NCBI GenBank assembly: GCA_963422465.1
Contig: OY730173.1
Location: 3,100,001-3,164,000 of the forward strand
Source of the DNA: Lichina pygmaea
Taxonomy: Eukaryota > Ascomycota > Lichinomycetes > Lichinales > Lichinaceae
Length of the DNA: 64,000 nt
Direction of reading: 5' to 3'
Part shown: positions 43,830 to 56,245 of the stretch, piece after piece
Position numbering within the stretch: position 1 is the stretch's first letter
How the letters are laid out: the number at the start of each line of letters is the position of its first letter
Made by a program: the position numbers and the translations under genes
Notes under the pieces: generated by a model
The model's input: only the letters and a program-made list of their open reading frames with translations
What the model was told of the DNA's origin: nothing
Databases searched by the model: none

Positions 43830-44588
43830 ATGTCCGACTTACAGTCACCGCCAGAACCTCCATCACGCTTCAGCGATGAGCAAATCAGAAATTTACAGAG
43901 CAAGGCATCGATAGCGCTGTGCGTCGCCTGTCCAGTGATCGTCGCGCTTCCGCCGCGCAAGATCGACTTCTACACCTTCGGCTTGGTGGCGATATGGGTC
44001 TTCTCCGCAAACCGGGTGAGCGTCGACCGCACGGGGCGGAGCATCCTGGAGCACGCTGTCGCTCGACAACGCTGGCTTAGCTCGGGTGGGAGCGGCTCTG
44101 GAGCCATGGCACTACCGACCGAGAAGGCCGAGCACATGCGGGAGCAGCTACGACGTCAACGAGAAGAAGCATTGCGCGCAACGTCGGGATCAACAGCAAT
44201 ATCTGCAGCGGCAAGGTCAGGATCAGACTCTCAGCAACAGTCGGGCGAGAAGGAGTTGGGCGTGCTAGCACAGCTCTGGCTCGGAGACGAGAAACACGAC
44301 AAGGAGCACTGGCGCGAGAAACGGCTCGAGAAGGAACGAGAGGCCCTGAACCAAGGCAAAGGGTACAGTACGATGATCATGGAACACATCGCCCAGGCGT
44401 GGAAGGAGGTGAAAGGCGTGACTCGTGATAACGGCAGCGGTGGTGGTGATGATGTTGCTGCTGCTACTTCTGCACCGACCGGTTCGGAGAAATTGGAGGG
44501 ATCGGAGGGATCATCTGAGGGTTCGAAGGTTGAGCCAACGAATATCCCCGTGGATCAGCAGCCATCGGGTATACGGGGAAGAAAGTAG
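43830..44588 (+). CDS. Fungal rhomboid-family-type small membrane protein
   Basis: The frame is intronless and encodes 252 aa from the ATG at 43830 (MSDLQSPPEPPSRFSDEQ). The in-frame extension to 43800 has no ATG. Two short hydrophobic segments lie at about residues 30-65 (IALCVACPVIVALPPRKIDFYTFGLVAIWVFSAN, split by the conserved LPPRKIDFYTFG phrase). A charged coiled-coil-like region follows: LPTEKAEHMREQLRRQREEA, then LAQLWLGDEKHDKEHWREKR and EREALNQGKGYSTMIMEHI. From memory this pattern is annotated in filamentous fungi as 'rhomboid family membrane protein', but I see no GxSG or His catalytic motif of rhomboid proteases, so proteolytic activity is unlikely. The C-terminal about 50 residues are low-complexity. 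Confidence 0.8.
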   Translation: MSDLQSPPEPPSRFSDEQIRNLQSKASIALCVACPVIVALPPRKIDFYTFGLVAIWVFSANRVSVDRTGRSILEHAVARQRWLSSGGSGSGAMALPTEKAEHMREQLRRQREEALRATSGSTAISAAARSGSDSQQQSGEKELGVLAQLWLGDEKHDKEHWREKRLEKEREALNQGKGYSTMIMEHIAQAWKEVKGVTRDNGSGGGDDVAAATSAPTGSEKLEGSEGSSEGSKVEPTNIPVDQQPSGIRGRK

Positions 44589-45914
44589 TCCGAAGACTTG
44601 AACGGGGAGCAGCAGTCGAGAATGACCAGCGCCAAAGATGCAAAGGTTCGGGAACGAACAGCAGCTTTTGAGGAGATGAACACCTCCATCGGTGCCGGAG
44701 GAGCCAGCAGGGGGTTGGACTGCAGAGAAAGGCCCCGAAGGGCAGAAAGAGACGGACTGGACAACGGCGGGAAACGTGCTACCCGAAAGGCTTGGTGCTA
44801 CCGTACTCGAATCATCGTGCCCCGAGTATCTTGGCCTGGACGTGGAATGTACAATAGTCTAAGTCTGAAAGGCATTCTACTCCCTACTCCCTCATTCTCA
44901 GCTTCGCTTGCCAATTCCACTCCCCCTAGTATAACACCATTCCACTTCAGCACAACCGCCACTTCTACCACTTCTCCATCTCCCAACAGTGCTGCTACAG
45001 TCAGGGCTACCGCTCCAATCCTGAGAGCTTCTACTATGCTACAGGCAAATGAAGTAGCCTCGTTAGAGATGCCTTACCTCCATGTCATCATGGGGGGGGG
45101 GTTTAAATAAAACCTCCCAACTTCTAACTCAGAGAACCGATCTCCAGCATGGGAGTCTCTGGTACTCGTGCCAGTCAGACACGGCAGTCAAGTGAGTTCG
45201 ATACCTTGGCTACAGTACTCAACATGAAAATCAAGACCGTCTCTCAACAACGCCTAATCACGGTAACACCAATGATTCTACCCATACCGCATCAGCAGTC
45301 GGTCGGTGAAGAGCCCCCAAAAAACCCCTCACGCAAAATCTTGCCCACAGCAAACACAGATCGCACAACTCTTGACAACCTCCTATTTTTCTCAAGACCC
45401 CCAGACGATTTATTCATAAGGGTGGGACTGGAGCATCGCCGCAGAGCCACGGTATCTGGGTGGGTATGAGTAAAGTTGGCTGTGTCCGACAGCTAGCTTG
45501 ACCGCGTCTCTGGAGCGAGAGCGGTCGCTTGTGCCTAGCTTTTCAGCTGAGAGGTTGAAGTGGCCTACCTGGTTTGAGTAAGCGGCTGGCGTGCAATGAT
45601 CTGCGTTATCATCCTAGCTCCAGCCCGGGGTAAAGTAGGTGTGTATGCCACGTAAGTGTACGGGAGTAGATACGTTGCGGAAAAGGAGGTATGGGTAGCA
45701 CCATTGATACGTAGAGTGCACTGCGCGGTTCGTTGCACACATCGTTCATGTCTGTGCCAGATAGCACCGGGGTTTGGGCGCCCATGAGATTTGTTGTGTA
45801 CGGTCGGTACTCCGCAGGCAAAGGCAGGAGTGCATGTCCAAGTGGTAAGGCGGTGGCGCCGACGACACAAAGCAGAGGAACAGAAAGACAGGAAAGCTGA
45901 AAGGAAAAGTGTCG
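44589..45914. other. Convergent spacer between the rhomboid-family gene and Pot1
   Basis: There is no supported gene in 1.3 kb. A 170-codon plus-strand frame (44598-45110) has Ser/Thr-rich composition and no family features; it probably reads through 3' untranslated sequence. A G10 run lies at about 45092. Confidence 0.4.
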
Positions 45915-48331
45915 TCACTGAATTGTAACGCCAAACATCCTATATCTTCTCTCCCAGAACACATTGTTGTCGTCGTCGTCATCGTCGCCGCTATCTGCAC
46001 TACCAGTCCTGTTTCTTTGCGTCGTACTTCTCCGAACGGGCACCCCGTACTCCTTCAAGCAGCATTCGAACACCTTGCCTGTTGCGCCCTTGGACGGCGC
46101 CTTCTTACCGCCTGAAGTGGTAGTGTTGCTGCTATCCGTGTTGGCACCCTTGCTATGTGACGGTTTGGATGCCGCTGCCGCTGCCGTTTCTCGAGTGGCA
46201 GTGAGTTTGCGCTCCTCGAGATCGCCCCAGAGTACAAAGAGCCGTTCCCGGAGCTTGGCGAGTGCTTCGGTGTTTTTGCGTAGACTGTAGGTCGTGAGCT
46301 TGGAAGAGCCGACGGCGTAGAGGAGGCAGGATGATCGGGGCTGGAACGTACTCTTCGGCTGTCATCCGGAGGAGAAACTCGGCGTCCGCGTCTGCCACTA
46401 TGACCTTGATTCTCGACTGGTCGCCATTTCCGGCGTTGCCGGCTGCCGTATGCCCGTCCTCGAGAAGGAGGCAGAAGCGCCAAACCCACTTCACAGCTGG
46501 CCGATTCGACGAGGACGCCTCGCCCTCGTCCGAGGAAACGCCAGTGCTGCTTCCGCTTTCGGGAATGTCCGCTTCACTCTCGCTGTCCGAAAGCAGCTCA
46601 TACTCCGATTCGCGCTCACGAACGGCAAAGTCGGCCAGATCTGGCGGGAAAAAGTCCACGACCCGGACTCGAGCCCGGCATCGAATGTTCTGAAACGGCA
46701 GAATGTGGCTAACCCCCTTGGGAGACGTCCTCTCATGATGCCCATTCAAGATGTCCGCGAGCGGTAACGGCCTGACGGCTGGCTTTTGGCAGGAAACTGG
46801 ACGACTTCGTGAGCGAACAGGGAGCATGACGACAAACGCATAGAAACTCTCACCATATTTGTTCAGCTCGCGAGATTTGGTGGCCATGGCGGCTTTGATG
46901 ATTGCCGCTGAGTTGGAGCCAGATGTGCCATCCTCCCGCTCCTCGCTGTCGCGCTTCCTACTCTTGTTGCTGCTCTCCCCCGCGCCGGCCCCACCACCAG
47001 ACGCTTTGTCCAAGACTCTTCTCGAGGTGTGCAACGTCCGCTTGCCTTTGCCCTTCTTCGTGCTCATTAGCTCGGATATCTCCTTCTTGTTGGCCTTCTC
47101 GTAGCGACGTTTTCTCTTGAGAACCTCCTGAACCCGACCGTCTTCGTTATTTCTAAGAACACGGATGCAAATTCGGTCAAGGAAGCGTTTATCCGTATGC
47201 AGAACTCCTTCTAGCCGCCCGGAGCTGTTTCTGCTCTGTCTAATCCTGACGTTGCTCAAGAATACCATGTGCCCCTCCTTGACCTCGGCCTTCGCCGCTG
47301 TAGAATGGGGAAGATGTAGAGAGACAAGCAAGGTCATCTGGCCAAGCGGTCCAGGCCAGTTCCTATCGTTCTTCGACCGCCTCCTCGACAGGTAGCCATA
47401 CTCGTCACCGTCTCTGCCTGTGGTATCCACTGTACTGCCGACTGCACCATAGTCGTATAGCGAGCTGTGTGATGTATAATCCGTCACATAGAGGTCAAAG
47501 ACACCCTCGCCAGAATCGTACGTTTTAATGACCTGGCAGGCTAGGTCATAAAAGCCGCTCTCCTGAACGTCTTGGACAAGAGAGAACTTCTCGCGTGAAG
47601 GTATCGAAGGAATTTTCGTCACGAAAGTTGCTGGATCGTCAACATTCGTAGCGTCAGGTGGCACTAGTCTGGTGTAGCTGCTTCGCTCACGAGAGTTGCA
47701 CAAAGTGATGGCATGGAGAAAGTGAGCTGGGGTAGGTCGCGGTGATACATCACTGGACCGGTACTTGAGCGCAAGAGCCTCCTTCGGAGCTTTTTCAGGT
47801 ATCGAGTCTAACGGGAACACCACCCATTTCGTCGAAAAATGTGACAACCCTGTGGGCATGCCATTGAACTGTGTCACCTACTAGACGTAAGCGTTGGATT
47901 GGCGGACTGAGACAGCGATTCTTGGTCCTGGATTTGATACAGATACACATACATACGCACAGCTGAAAACATGCATTGGGGGCATCAAAACCTAGAGCTC
48001 ACCTTGACACCGTGCAGCATGACAACATCACCTGTACCTCCAATTTTCGGGAGCTGCTTCTCCGTTTTGCTGAAGTATCTCACCTGCAATCCGTAAGGCG
48101 ACGACTCGTCCACGAGTTCAAATTTGACTGTCTTGTCTGTCGACTCAATCAGTACCAATATTAAGAATACTAGTTGAGGCAGAAGATAGACTGACCAGTA
48201 CCCCTAGACTGCGCAACAGGGAGCACATCCGTCACCACTCCCATGATGTTGTGGAAATTATTTGGCGTAGCGGCTGATGCCTGACTTACGGACACCAAGC
48301 CGTTGGGCAACTCCGAACTAGTCTCCGCCAT
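45915..48331 (-). CDS. pot1: Pot1, protection of telomeres protein (single-strand telomere DNA binding)
   Basis: Pot1 caps the 3' G-rich overhang of telomeres through OB folds as part of shelterin. Four exons join in phase: 48331-48196, 48136-48003, 47877-46352 and 46284-45915, giving 721 aa. The first OB fold spans about residues 25-170 (NIMGVVTDVLPVAQSRGTD, KTVKFELVDES, DVVMLHGVKVTQFNG). The second spans about residues 195-370 (DLACQVIKTYDSGEGVFDLYVTDYT, WPGPLGQMTLLVSLHLPHS, VKEGHMVFLSNVRIRQSRN, GRLEGVLHTDKR). The C-terminal part shows LRKNTEALAKLRERLFVLWGDLEER and ends with VFECCLKEYGV, an acidic linker and FWERRYRMFGVTIQ, matching the family's CCxxEYG...WERRFxMF ending. Exon 4 is required for this conserved C-terminus. 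The gene is divergent from importin alpha across 430 bp. Confidence 0.92.
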
Positions 48332-48760
48332 AGCAGTTCCTGCTCCTGACGATAGCAGACAGGACCGGAAGCTTGCACGGCGTTTGGCCGCCTTACTTGA
48401 TCTCCATTGCCGAGATCAAGGATTGCAAGCAGCGTTTTGGTAGACGCGACGAACCAGCACGCGCCGATGATGACTCATTGATGATTCATCAAGCATGACC
48501 GCTTGATTTGTCATATATTAGTAATCGCTTGTCGATGGTTCCGGTGAAGCGGGCAAAACCAAGTACCGTAGACATCTGGATTTCCACATTCACTCGAAGG
48601 AGCAAAGCCATCTCACACCTTTCGGAAACCCCACAAAAGATTCTGTTGTCGCTCAGAATTCGTCACGGATTCCTGAGACTCGGCAAGAGACCTTTGTTTT
48701 CAGTATCTTCGTCGGACCAGACGCACAAACCCCCAGCCGAAATAGAAAGCGTAGGACAAG
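48332..48760. promoter_or_regulatory. Shared divergent promoter of Pot1 and importin alpha
   Basis: A 429-bp gap separates two genes transcribed away from each other, so both promoters must lie here. A near-repeat TTGATGATTCATCA/TGACTCATTG occurs at about 48470-48492. No TATA box is evident. Function is inferred from position only. Confidence 0.6.
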
Positions 48761-50702
48761 ATGGCCGAACGATACATCCCTGAGCATCGTCGGACCCAGT
48801 ACAAGGCCCGGGGCTTGTTCAAACCGGAGGAACTCCGGCGTCGTCGTGAGGATCAGCAGGTGGAAATCCGGAAAACCAAACGGGAAGAGAATCTCGCCAA
48901 GCGACGCGGCATCGCCGACAAGGATGGGAACGTCCAGGTCGGCGGCGCCGGCGCCGGCCTGGGGGCCGCGCCGGATAGCGACGATGAGGGGGTCAGCATC
49001 GAGGTTCAGGTCAGTGTCTTGTCACCTCCTCGTGACACTGTTTTTCGAGTGAAGTATTCGGGCCCAACGGAGCGTGTCAGCGACATGGGCTGGGTGACGC
49101 CGTCAAGTTGACCCGTCCATTGGCGCCCCTCGCTTCCGAGGCCGTCGTGCTGCGCGAGACATCTGAGTCTGCCTGGGATGGGTTTGCTGACTGGGTCCAA
49201 TACAGCTGAGCGAGGAGCTCCCCGAGATGGTGGAAGGCGTCTTTTCGGAGCACATCGATGCCCAGATCCAAGCGACGACCAAGTTCCGTAAGCTGCTGTC
49301 CAAGGAGCGCAACCCGCCGATCGAGAAAGTCATTGCCACGGGCGTCGTCAGCCGCTTCGTCGAGTTTCTGCGCTCTCCCCACACGCTCGTGCAGTTCGAG
49401 GCCGCCTGGGCCCTCACCAACATCGCTTCGGGTTCGTCGGACCAGACGAACGTCGTGATCGAGGCCCGCGCCGTGCCAATCTTCGTCGAGCTCCTGAGCA
49501 GCCACGAGCCGGATGTCAGAGAACAGGCCGTGTGGGCGCTTGGTAACATTGCCGGCGACAGCCCGCGCTGCAGAGACTTTGTGCTCGCCGCCGGCGCTCT
49601 CAAGCCGCTGCTGGCGCTCCTGGGTGACAGCCGCAAGCTGAGCATGCTGAGAAATGCCACCTGGACCCTGAGCAACTTCTGCCGGGGCAAGGCCCCTCAA
49701 CCGGACTGGACGACGGTAAGTCGGGATTTCACCGCTCCCGAACGATTTCTCATTGGTCGCGACGTCTCGGCTGACCACACGCAGATCTCGCCCGCCTTGC
49801 CTGTGCTTTCCAAGCTCGTCTACTCTCTGGATGACGAGGTCTTGATCGACGCATGCTGGGCCATATCGTATCTGTCGGACGGTTCGAACGACAAGATCCA
49901 GGCCGTCATCGAGGCCGGCATCCCTCGTCGCCTTGTCGAGCTACTCATGCACGCGTCGACCTCGGTCCAGACGCCGGCGCTTCGCTCTGTGGGCAACATC
50001 GTGACGGGAGACGACGTCCAGACTCAAGTCATCATCAACTGCGGCGCGCTGCCGGCTCTGCTGTCGATGCTCTCGTCCTCGAAGGATGGCATTCGGAAGG
50101 AGGCGTGTTGGACCATCTCCAACATCACGGCCGGGAACTCGAACCAGATCCAGGCCGTCATTGACGCTACCATCGTCCCACCGCTGATCAATCTTCTGTC
50201 CAACGGCGACTTCAAGACCCGGAAGGAGGCCTGTTGGGCTATCTCGAACGCGACGTCGGGGGGCCTGCAACGGCCTGAGCAGATCCGGTACCTCGTGAGC
50301 CAGGGTGCCATCAAGCCTCTGTGCGAACTGCTTTCGTGTCCCGACAACAAGATCATTCAGGTTGCTCTCGACGGTCTGGAGAACATTCTCAAGGTCGGCG
50401 AGATGGACAAGGAGGTCAGCGATAACCCGGCCGAGCGCGGCATAAACCGGTTCGCGCTCTTCATCGAAGAGGCCGGCGGCATGGAGAAGATTCACGACAG
50501 CCAGAACAACGCCAACGAGGAGATCTACATGAAGGCCTATCACATCATCGAGAAGTACTTCTCGGACGAGGACGAAACCGGCGGTGACATTCAAGAGCTC
50601 GCGCCGCAGGCTCAACGGGAGGGCAACACCTTCGGGTTCGGGGCCGACGTCCAGCCAGGCAACTTTAGCTTCGCCAATGGCAGCGAGGCGATGGACATGT
50701 GA
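48761..50702 (+). CDS. srp1: Importin subunit alpha (karyopherin alpha)
   Basis: It binds classical nuclear localisation signals and couples cargo to importin beta for nuclear import. Three phase-0 exons, 48761-49009, 49206-49715 and 49785-50702, give 558 aa, close to fungal Srp1/Kap60. The importin-beta-binding domain is at residues 1-80 ([36 protein letters not shown]). About ten armadillo repeats follow, with the diagnostic cargo-binding Trp/Asn pairs: [73 protein letters not shown] and [15 protein letters not shown]. The C-terminus has the acidic [10 protein letters not shown] and ends [10 protein letters not shown]. No defect is seen. Confidence 0.97.
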
Positions 50703-52143
50703 AGCGCGCCTGTCTCAGGCCGAGTTTTTCTCTACCGTCGCGCTCGGATCTCTTGTCCTTCGACTCGAATTTTCAGGGACGGGCGGGAAGGACACGAGAC
50801 ACATGGACTGGCTGGTTTGAAGTTCATTCCGGATCGTATCGACGATAGGTTCTTTGAATGAGGCTCGGATGTCCAACATCGAGCGCCTTAGGTAGGTCGT
50901 TTTAATTACTCTGCCCCTTCTCTCATGGCACCGTATACTCCCCCCTCGCCCTCTCCTCCCGTCCCTCCCTGTTTCTACATCACTGCTCGAGCTGCCGTGT
51001 CTCGTTCCCCGCCTGTAGCCTGTGACTTGGTCTCTATTGTCTCCTCCCCAGCTTTGTCCGAATGCTCGAGCAGCCCCTCATCGTCTCAATCCCCTCACAA
51101 CCCTCCTCTCCACCTCCCCCGAGCTTCCTCAAGCTCCAATCCTCGAGTCTGTTCCCCTTCCTTCATGTAAGCAGGTCTTTTGTCCTTTGCACAGATTCCC
51201 CTTTCGCCGCGGCACCTTGATCTTCTCGATTCGTCTCACAATTCCCTTGCACATGTCATACAGCGAGCGCGATGCCCCATCATGTAAACGTGTACCCGAA
51301 ATCTCTTTTTTTCCCTTCCAGATAATGTCGCTAAGAGTAGCCCCCCCCCCCCCCTCCCCCCCCTCTTCTCCATCCTCCATCATCTTCAATCACGAATCAA
51401 CACATCCCATGAGACCTCGGCGCATCCCAATCCCTCATGTCCAGTCCCGCTCTCTGGGTATCACGAGGTATGCACTCAGATGTTTCTTTATGCTCCACAA
51501 TGACTCTTTGCACAATCCAGCACTCTGGTTGTGTCATCAGTTATTCTGAGCCAGTAGGTCTGTACCGTAGTATTTAACTCTGTAGACAACTACTCTGCCG
51601 ATGTCTTTTACGCGATAGTGCACAATGAGTATTGTGACCGGAGCTTATTGAGCTAGTACTGTCAACAAGTACAGCAATTCTCCCCTCCCTCCCCCAATAT
51701 ATAATTCCCCACATCCACCCCATATCTAATAAAAAAAGTACACTCCCTCAAGGCAACCCCCCTAAGAAAACCTAGTCCATACAAAGGAAAGAAAAAAAAC
51801 CCACCCAGCCCAATTTGTACAGAAAGAACAAGAAACCAGAGTTGTCAAACAGAAATGTGCTGCCGGCTGGCTGCATTCAGTTGATACTGTAGGTATGCAG
51901 CTGGGAGCCGGGAGCTGGGAGCCGGGAGCTGGGAGAGAGCTATGACAAGAGGGATAGAGAATGATCTACATGAAAAGGAAAGAAGGAGTGGAAGAGAGAA
52001 GAGACGAGAGACGAGAAGAGAGGAGAGAAGAGAGAAGAGAAGAGAGGAGAGAAAGAGAGAAGAGCGAAAGAGATCTACATGAGAATACAGAGGGAGAGAG
52101 AGAGAGGAGAGACAGGTAGACGTGGTCTTCCAAGCTGGCGCAC
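50703..52143. other. Convergent spacer with pyrimidine/purine tracts
   Basis: There is no gene between the convergent importin-alpha and cohesin genes. The first 700 bases on the plus strand are strongly CT-rich, including a C14 run at 51341-51354 followed by more C runs. From about 51880 to 52110 the plus strand becomes almost pure purine (GGGAGCCGGGAGCTGGGAG repeats, then GAGAAGAGAGGAGAG). Open frames in these tracts are compositional artefacts. Confidence 0.5.
51886..52111 (+). repeat. Purine-rich tract (GGGAGCC units then GAGAAGAGAGG units)
   Basis: GGGAGC(C/T)GGGAGCTGGGAG repeats at about 51902-51941 are followed by roughly 120 nearly uninterrupted purines (about 51970-52075) and AGAGAGAGAG near 52095. 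Mirror-symmetric homopurine tracts can form triplex DNA. It ends about 35 bases beyond the cohesin stop codon. Confidence 0.8.
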
Positions 52144-55100
52144 TCATAAGCTGGTAGCCTCGTCGCTATCCTCGTCGTGTTCCTTGTCGACGTCCTCATC
52201 CTCGTCCACATCTTCATCCACGTGCGCTTCCTCGTCCTCGTCGCTGTCCTCGGCCCCGTTGACATTGCCATGCGTGCTGGGATTCGCAGCGCCGATGCTG
52301 CCACCTCGACCACCACCACCACCACCACCACCACCCTTACTTTGTTCTTCGTCGGCGTCCTCTTCATCGGTATCAAGGCCACGGCCACCGGCGCTGCCAT
52401 CAACAGCGACATGCCGCCCGGGTCTACGAACATTGTCCGGCTCGTCGTCGATGACATGCATGTCGCGGTCAGGGCCGATGCCGACGCTGGCGCTGGCGCT
52501 GGCATTTCTTGGTGTGGCTCCGTCGCGGCGGTTCAGATGGTTGTTCTCGTCGTCATCGTCGTCGGTGCCACCGTCATCGTCGTCGTCGTCGTCCGTCGCG
52601 ATTCGCTCGGCGCTCTTCGATGGGTTGCCGGATTCCCTTGCAGCTTTGGCTTTGGCGGCCGCGGCGCCGACACCGGCGACTTGCTTGCCGCTCCCCGTCT
52701 TTTTCGAACCGCCGTCGCGTCGGCTGGGTTCGTCGAGATAGGCGACGACTTCCTTGAAGCTCCGACCGAGTCGGGCGCGGTTCCTGATCACCCGTTGACG
52801 TAGGCTGGGGGTTGCCGATTTCCCTCTTCGCGCCGCGCGCGTGTCCAGGACGCCGGCCAGGACGGCCAGCACGATTTTGCCCGTGAGCTCGCAGAGGCGC
52901 TGCTCGTGCATGAGATTCGCCTTCTCGCGTACGTGCTCGTGATCGTCGTCGTTTTCGTCATCGGAGGAAGAGCTCATCGAGTCAGCGTCCGACAATATGT
53001 CATCGTCTTCCGCTTGTTCGTCGACGTCCCTGGTCTCAATCTTTCGACCGGATTTCTTGGCAAACGTCTTCTCGGCGGCGACGTAGACGGACAGCACGAC
53101 CTTCTCGTGCTCGTCGGAGACCGTAGAGACCAGAGCACGGACGCGATCGATCGAACCCACGACAGCCTCGCTAGCGTCCGATGGCCTCTCGGCGAGCTGG
53201 CGTAGCGTGGCGAAGAGCGTGTACGTGTCGAGGAAGGTGCCGGTTGCCAGCTGCCGTAAGGTATCCGCGCCGGTCCGCTGGCGCATGATGGCCGCGAGCT
53301 TTGTGGCGAACGCGTCCCGACGGTGTCGGAGCTGCGTCACCTCTGCCTCTCTGACATCTCGGCGGTCCGACAAGGCCTTTTGGAGCTGTCGAAGCTTCCA
53401 CATGAAGTAGAACACGAGAGACTTCATTGACGAGATGACGACTTGCTGATTCACCTGATTTGTCTCCTCTCGGTCGTCGTCGTCGTCGCCCATGTCGCCA
53501 CCGGGCTCGTTCTCCGGCAAACCTCTATCGAGCACTCGTAGGAGAACGTCCAGGGGCGCTTCGTCTCGACTTGCGGACGCTCGGTCGGTTTGCGTCTGTC
53601 CCGCCGCACGCTCAAAGTGATGCACGCAGTCCGATATGCCGGCGAGACTGCTTATCCGTCGGACGGTGTCGAGCATCTCGCCGAGACGAGCCGTCGCGAC
53701 GAGGTCGTTGCCAACGACTTCCTTGTCGGCGACGAGCAGGTCCAAGGCTCCGATCGTGTCTTCCCAAAGCTGCTGCAGCTTCGCTTCCGTAACCTCGTGC
53801 AGGTCCTCGAACGTAAGAGCGTGGAGCAGAGCGGCACTGGCCTCGGCGAGCACCGTCTGATTGCTGTGCGAGACGAACTGCTTCTTGATGTCGTCGAGTA
53901 GGGCAGAATACGTGGTCGAGTCCTGCCGTAGCTGCTGGAACACTTCCAGGTCGAGAACGTGCTGCAGCCGTAGCACAGCGGACGCCGCGGCCGGAACAGG
54001 CCCAAACTTGTTGAGCAGTCGTGGGATCAGTCGCGCCAGCTGCAGGGCCGTGGCCTCCAGGGTCTCCGACGAGGCCTTGGCCGCTTTCTTTGCCTTCCTC
54101 CCTCGACGGGTCGGCGGCACATGCTCCGGCTCGGCGAGGCACAGCCGGACGGACGCGTTCAGCACCTCGAGCAGGACAATCTCTTGTTCCTCGGAGATCT
54201 TGCATCCCGCTCTCAGGGCATCTTGTGCGTTGTTACTGTTGCCGACGTCGGCGCTTGAGGTGGCGGAGTCCGAGTGATCAAAGAGTAGGTACCCAGCCAG
54301 AGTCTCCCACTCTCGGAGCTCCGGAGTCGAGTCGTAGCAAGCTTTTGTCGCGAGGGCCAGGCGAGATTCGGACTCTTTGCCGACGAGTGCGTCGGTCACG
54401 CCGCCCGATGCCTGGCCGAGTGGGGCCACGTCGCCCTCGCCGTCCGACTCGTAGGCTTGGAACATCTCGACGAGACACTTGAGCTTCAGCCACGACAGAC
54501 TCGGGCTCTCGAAACCGTCTTCGGCGTCCTCGGTGAGAATGGCTTCCAGGGCGTCCTCCCCGCCCAGCTCTTCGACCTTCGCCGCGTAGAGCTCGTCGAC
54601 GGCCTCGGCGAAGAGCGAGACCGCGGGCCGTCGCACCCGAGGGTCGGCGTCGAAGATGAGCTTCCCGATGGCATCGATATCGGCGGGCTCGAGTAAGCCG
54701 ACGCCTCGGATGACGTCGGCCAGCTCGATCGCCGACACCCGTACGCTGGTGTCTGCGTCACGCGTCGCCATCTCGACGATCCTCGATCGGAACCGCTCCG
54801 TGAAGGTCGTAAGGCCGCCGACGTTCTCCTTCTTCTTGTAGAGGATCTGCAGCTGCTTGAGGACCTCGGAGCGCGTGGCGTGGTACGTGTCGGAGAGCAC
54901 CCAGCCGAGATAACGGAGGTACGCCTCGTCGAAGAACAGGTCCGGCAGGGTGCTGATCCAGCGGCCAAGGGCCTGGACGCATTCGACTCTTATCTTCGGG
55001 TCGACGTCCCGATAGCGGTGGACGAAGACGGTGTCGAACAGATCTCGAATGACGGACTCGACCACCTCGTACTTCCCGTTGCCCTCGTTGACCCTTCTCT

Positions 55101-56245
55101 CGAGCGCACCGATCCTCTCCTTGTTCCGCCTGGATTTCTTCCGTTCCGCTTCGAGCTGCCGGCTTGTCGTCGCGAGGCTGCCCGTGATCTCGGCCGAGAC
55201 CTCGCACAAGGCGCTGACCATGGTCAGGGCGATGAAGGTCGCCGTATGCCGGAACGGCCGGAGGGAGGAAGACGACATGGTAGTGATCCACAGCTGGACG
55301 TTCTCACACATGGCGGGATCGTCGAAGAGAACCGACTTCGAATGTGCCGATGCCATCAAAGCATGGAAGAAGCCCTCGAGCGCGGCTCGGAAATGGGGCG
55401 TTCGCTTGCCTCGAGATATCAAGGGATAGTCGGTGACGGCTTGCTGAAAGTGAAGTGGGCCGATCAGCATCACAGTCATATGGGATCAACTTCGAACGAC
55501 ACTCACCGCTTGATATTCGTCTTGTAGGTCGCTCACTTTCCCGGTGACATTGTCCTGGTCCTCGACATCGTGCACCGTGATCTCGAGAGAGCAGCCGGAG
55601 GCCCTCAAGACGAAACTCACCAGAGCCCGTAGAGCCCCGGCGCTGTCCTGCTGGTACTGCGAGACCCATTCCGAAGCAACCCCCTGTGGATCCAACCCGC
55701 GGGAGAAGACATCGCCTGCAGAGAAAGCAGTCAGTCTCGGCCGCCTCCCTCGAGGGGAGGGTACCACTCTTACCGTAGATGCCGTCGCTGTCGGCGCTCG
55801 CGGCGCTCGCAGCCCTTGCTTTGCGCCCCGCCTTTCGGGGCTTTGATGCAGGCTTCGTGGTGACGGTCCGCAGGGGCAGCGTACTGGTCCGGCCGGTGCC
55901 CGTCCTGGCTCTCTTGGCCGCGGCTGCTTTCGGCGCACGCTTCGTCGCAGTCGCTTTTCGAGCCCGCCTTCTGCGCACTCCGTCTGATTCATTCCCGGAC
56001 TCGTCAGCAGCACTCGGCGGGCTGTCGCCGTCGGACGTATCGTCGTCAGGATCTTCGTCGTCGCCATCGCCCTCTTCGACGCGCTTTCGCTTTCCTCGAC
56101 GGGAGCCTCGCTCGCCCTGGGAGTTCGGTGCGAAGAACTCTGGCTTCTTCACGGCCCGACCTGACCGTCGCTGAGCGGGGGCGCCGATCGGCTCGCCCTC
56201 GCCATTCGCATGCGGGGCTGACGGGCTGCTCTCGAAATGTTCCAT
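52144..56245 (-). CDS. psc3: Cohesin subunit SA/Scc3 (Psc3-like stromalin)
   Basis: This HEAT-repeat subunit joins the Smc1-Smc3-Scc1 cohesin ring and holds sister chromatids together. Three exons join in phase: 56245-55774, 55715-55507 and 55443-52144, giving 1326 aa. The N-terminus is basic and disordered (RRSGRAVKKPEFFAPNSQ, KRGRK-like stretches). The STAG domain begins near residue 235 (YPLISRGKRTPHFRAALEGF, VLFDDPAMCENVQLWITTMS, RPFRHTATFIALTMVSALCE). The stromalin conservative domain follows near residues 365-450 (VFVHRYRDVDPKIRVECVQALGRW, FFDEAYLRYLGWVLSDTYHATR). HEAT-like helices continue to about residue 1050. The C-terminal 230 residues are highly acidic and Gly/Asp-rich, ending DEDSDEATSL. 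No break is evident. The coding strand bias produces very long antisense frames, which are not genes. Confidence 0.95.

Noticed and set aside
43830-44588. Catalytically active rhomboid protease
   Set aside because: Only about two hydrophobic segments are present and neither GxSG nor the catalytic His-containing helix is visible, so only the family label is kept.
44598-45110. 170-codon plus-strand frame downstream of the rhomboid-family gene
   Set aside because: The composition is Ser/Thr-rich with no recognised motif, and it overlaps the likely 3' untranslated region; no splice or homology support.
52079-55527. Several antisense frames of 100-220 codons opposite the cohesin SA gene
   Set aside because: They mirror strong codon bias and acidic low complexity on the sense strand (for example Val/Ser runs opposite Asp/Glu runs).
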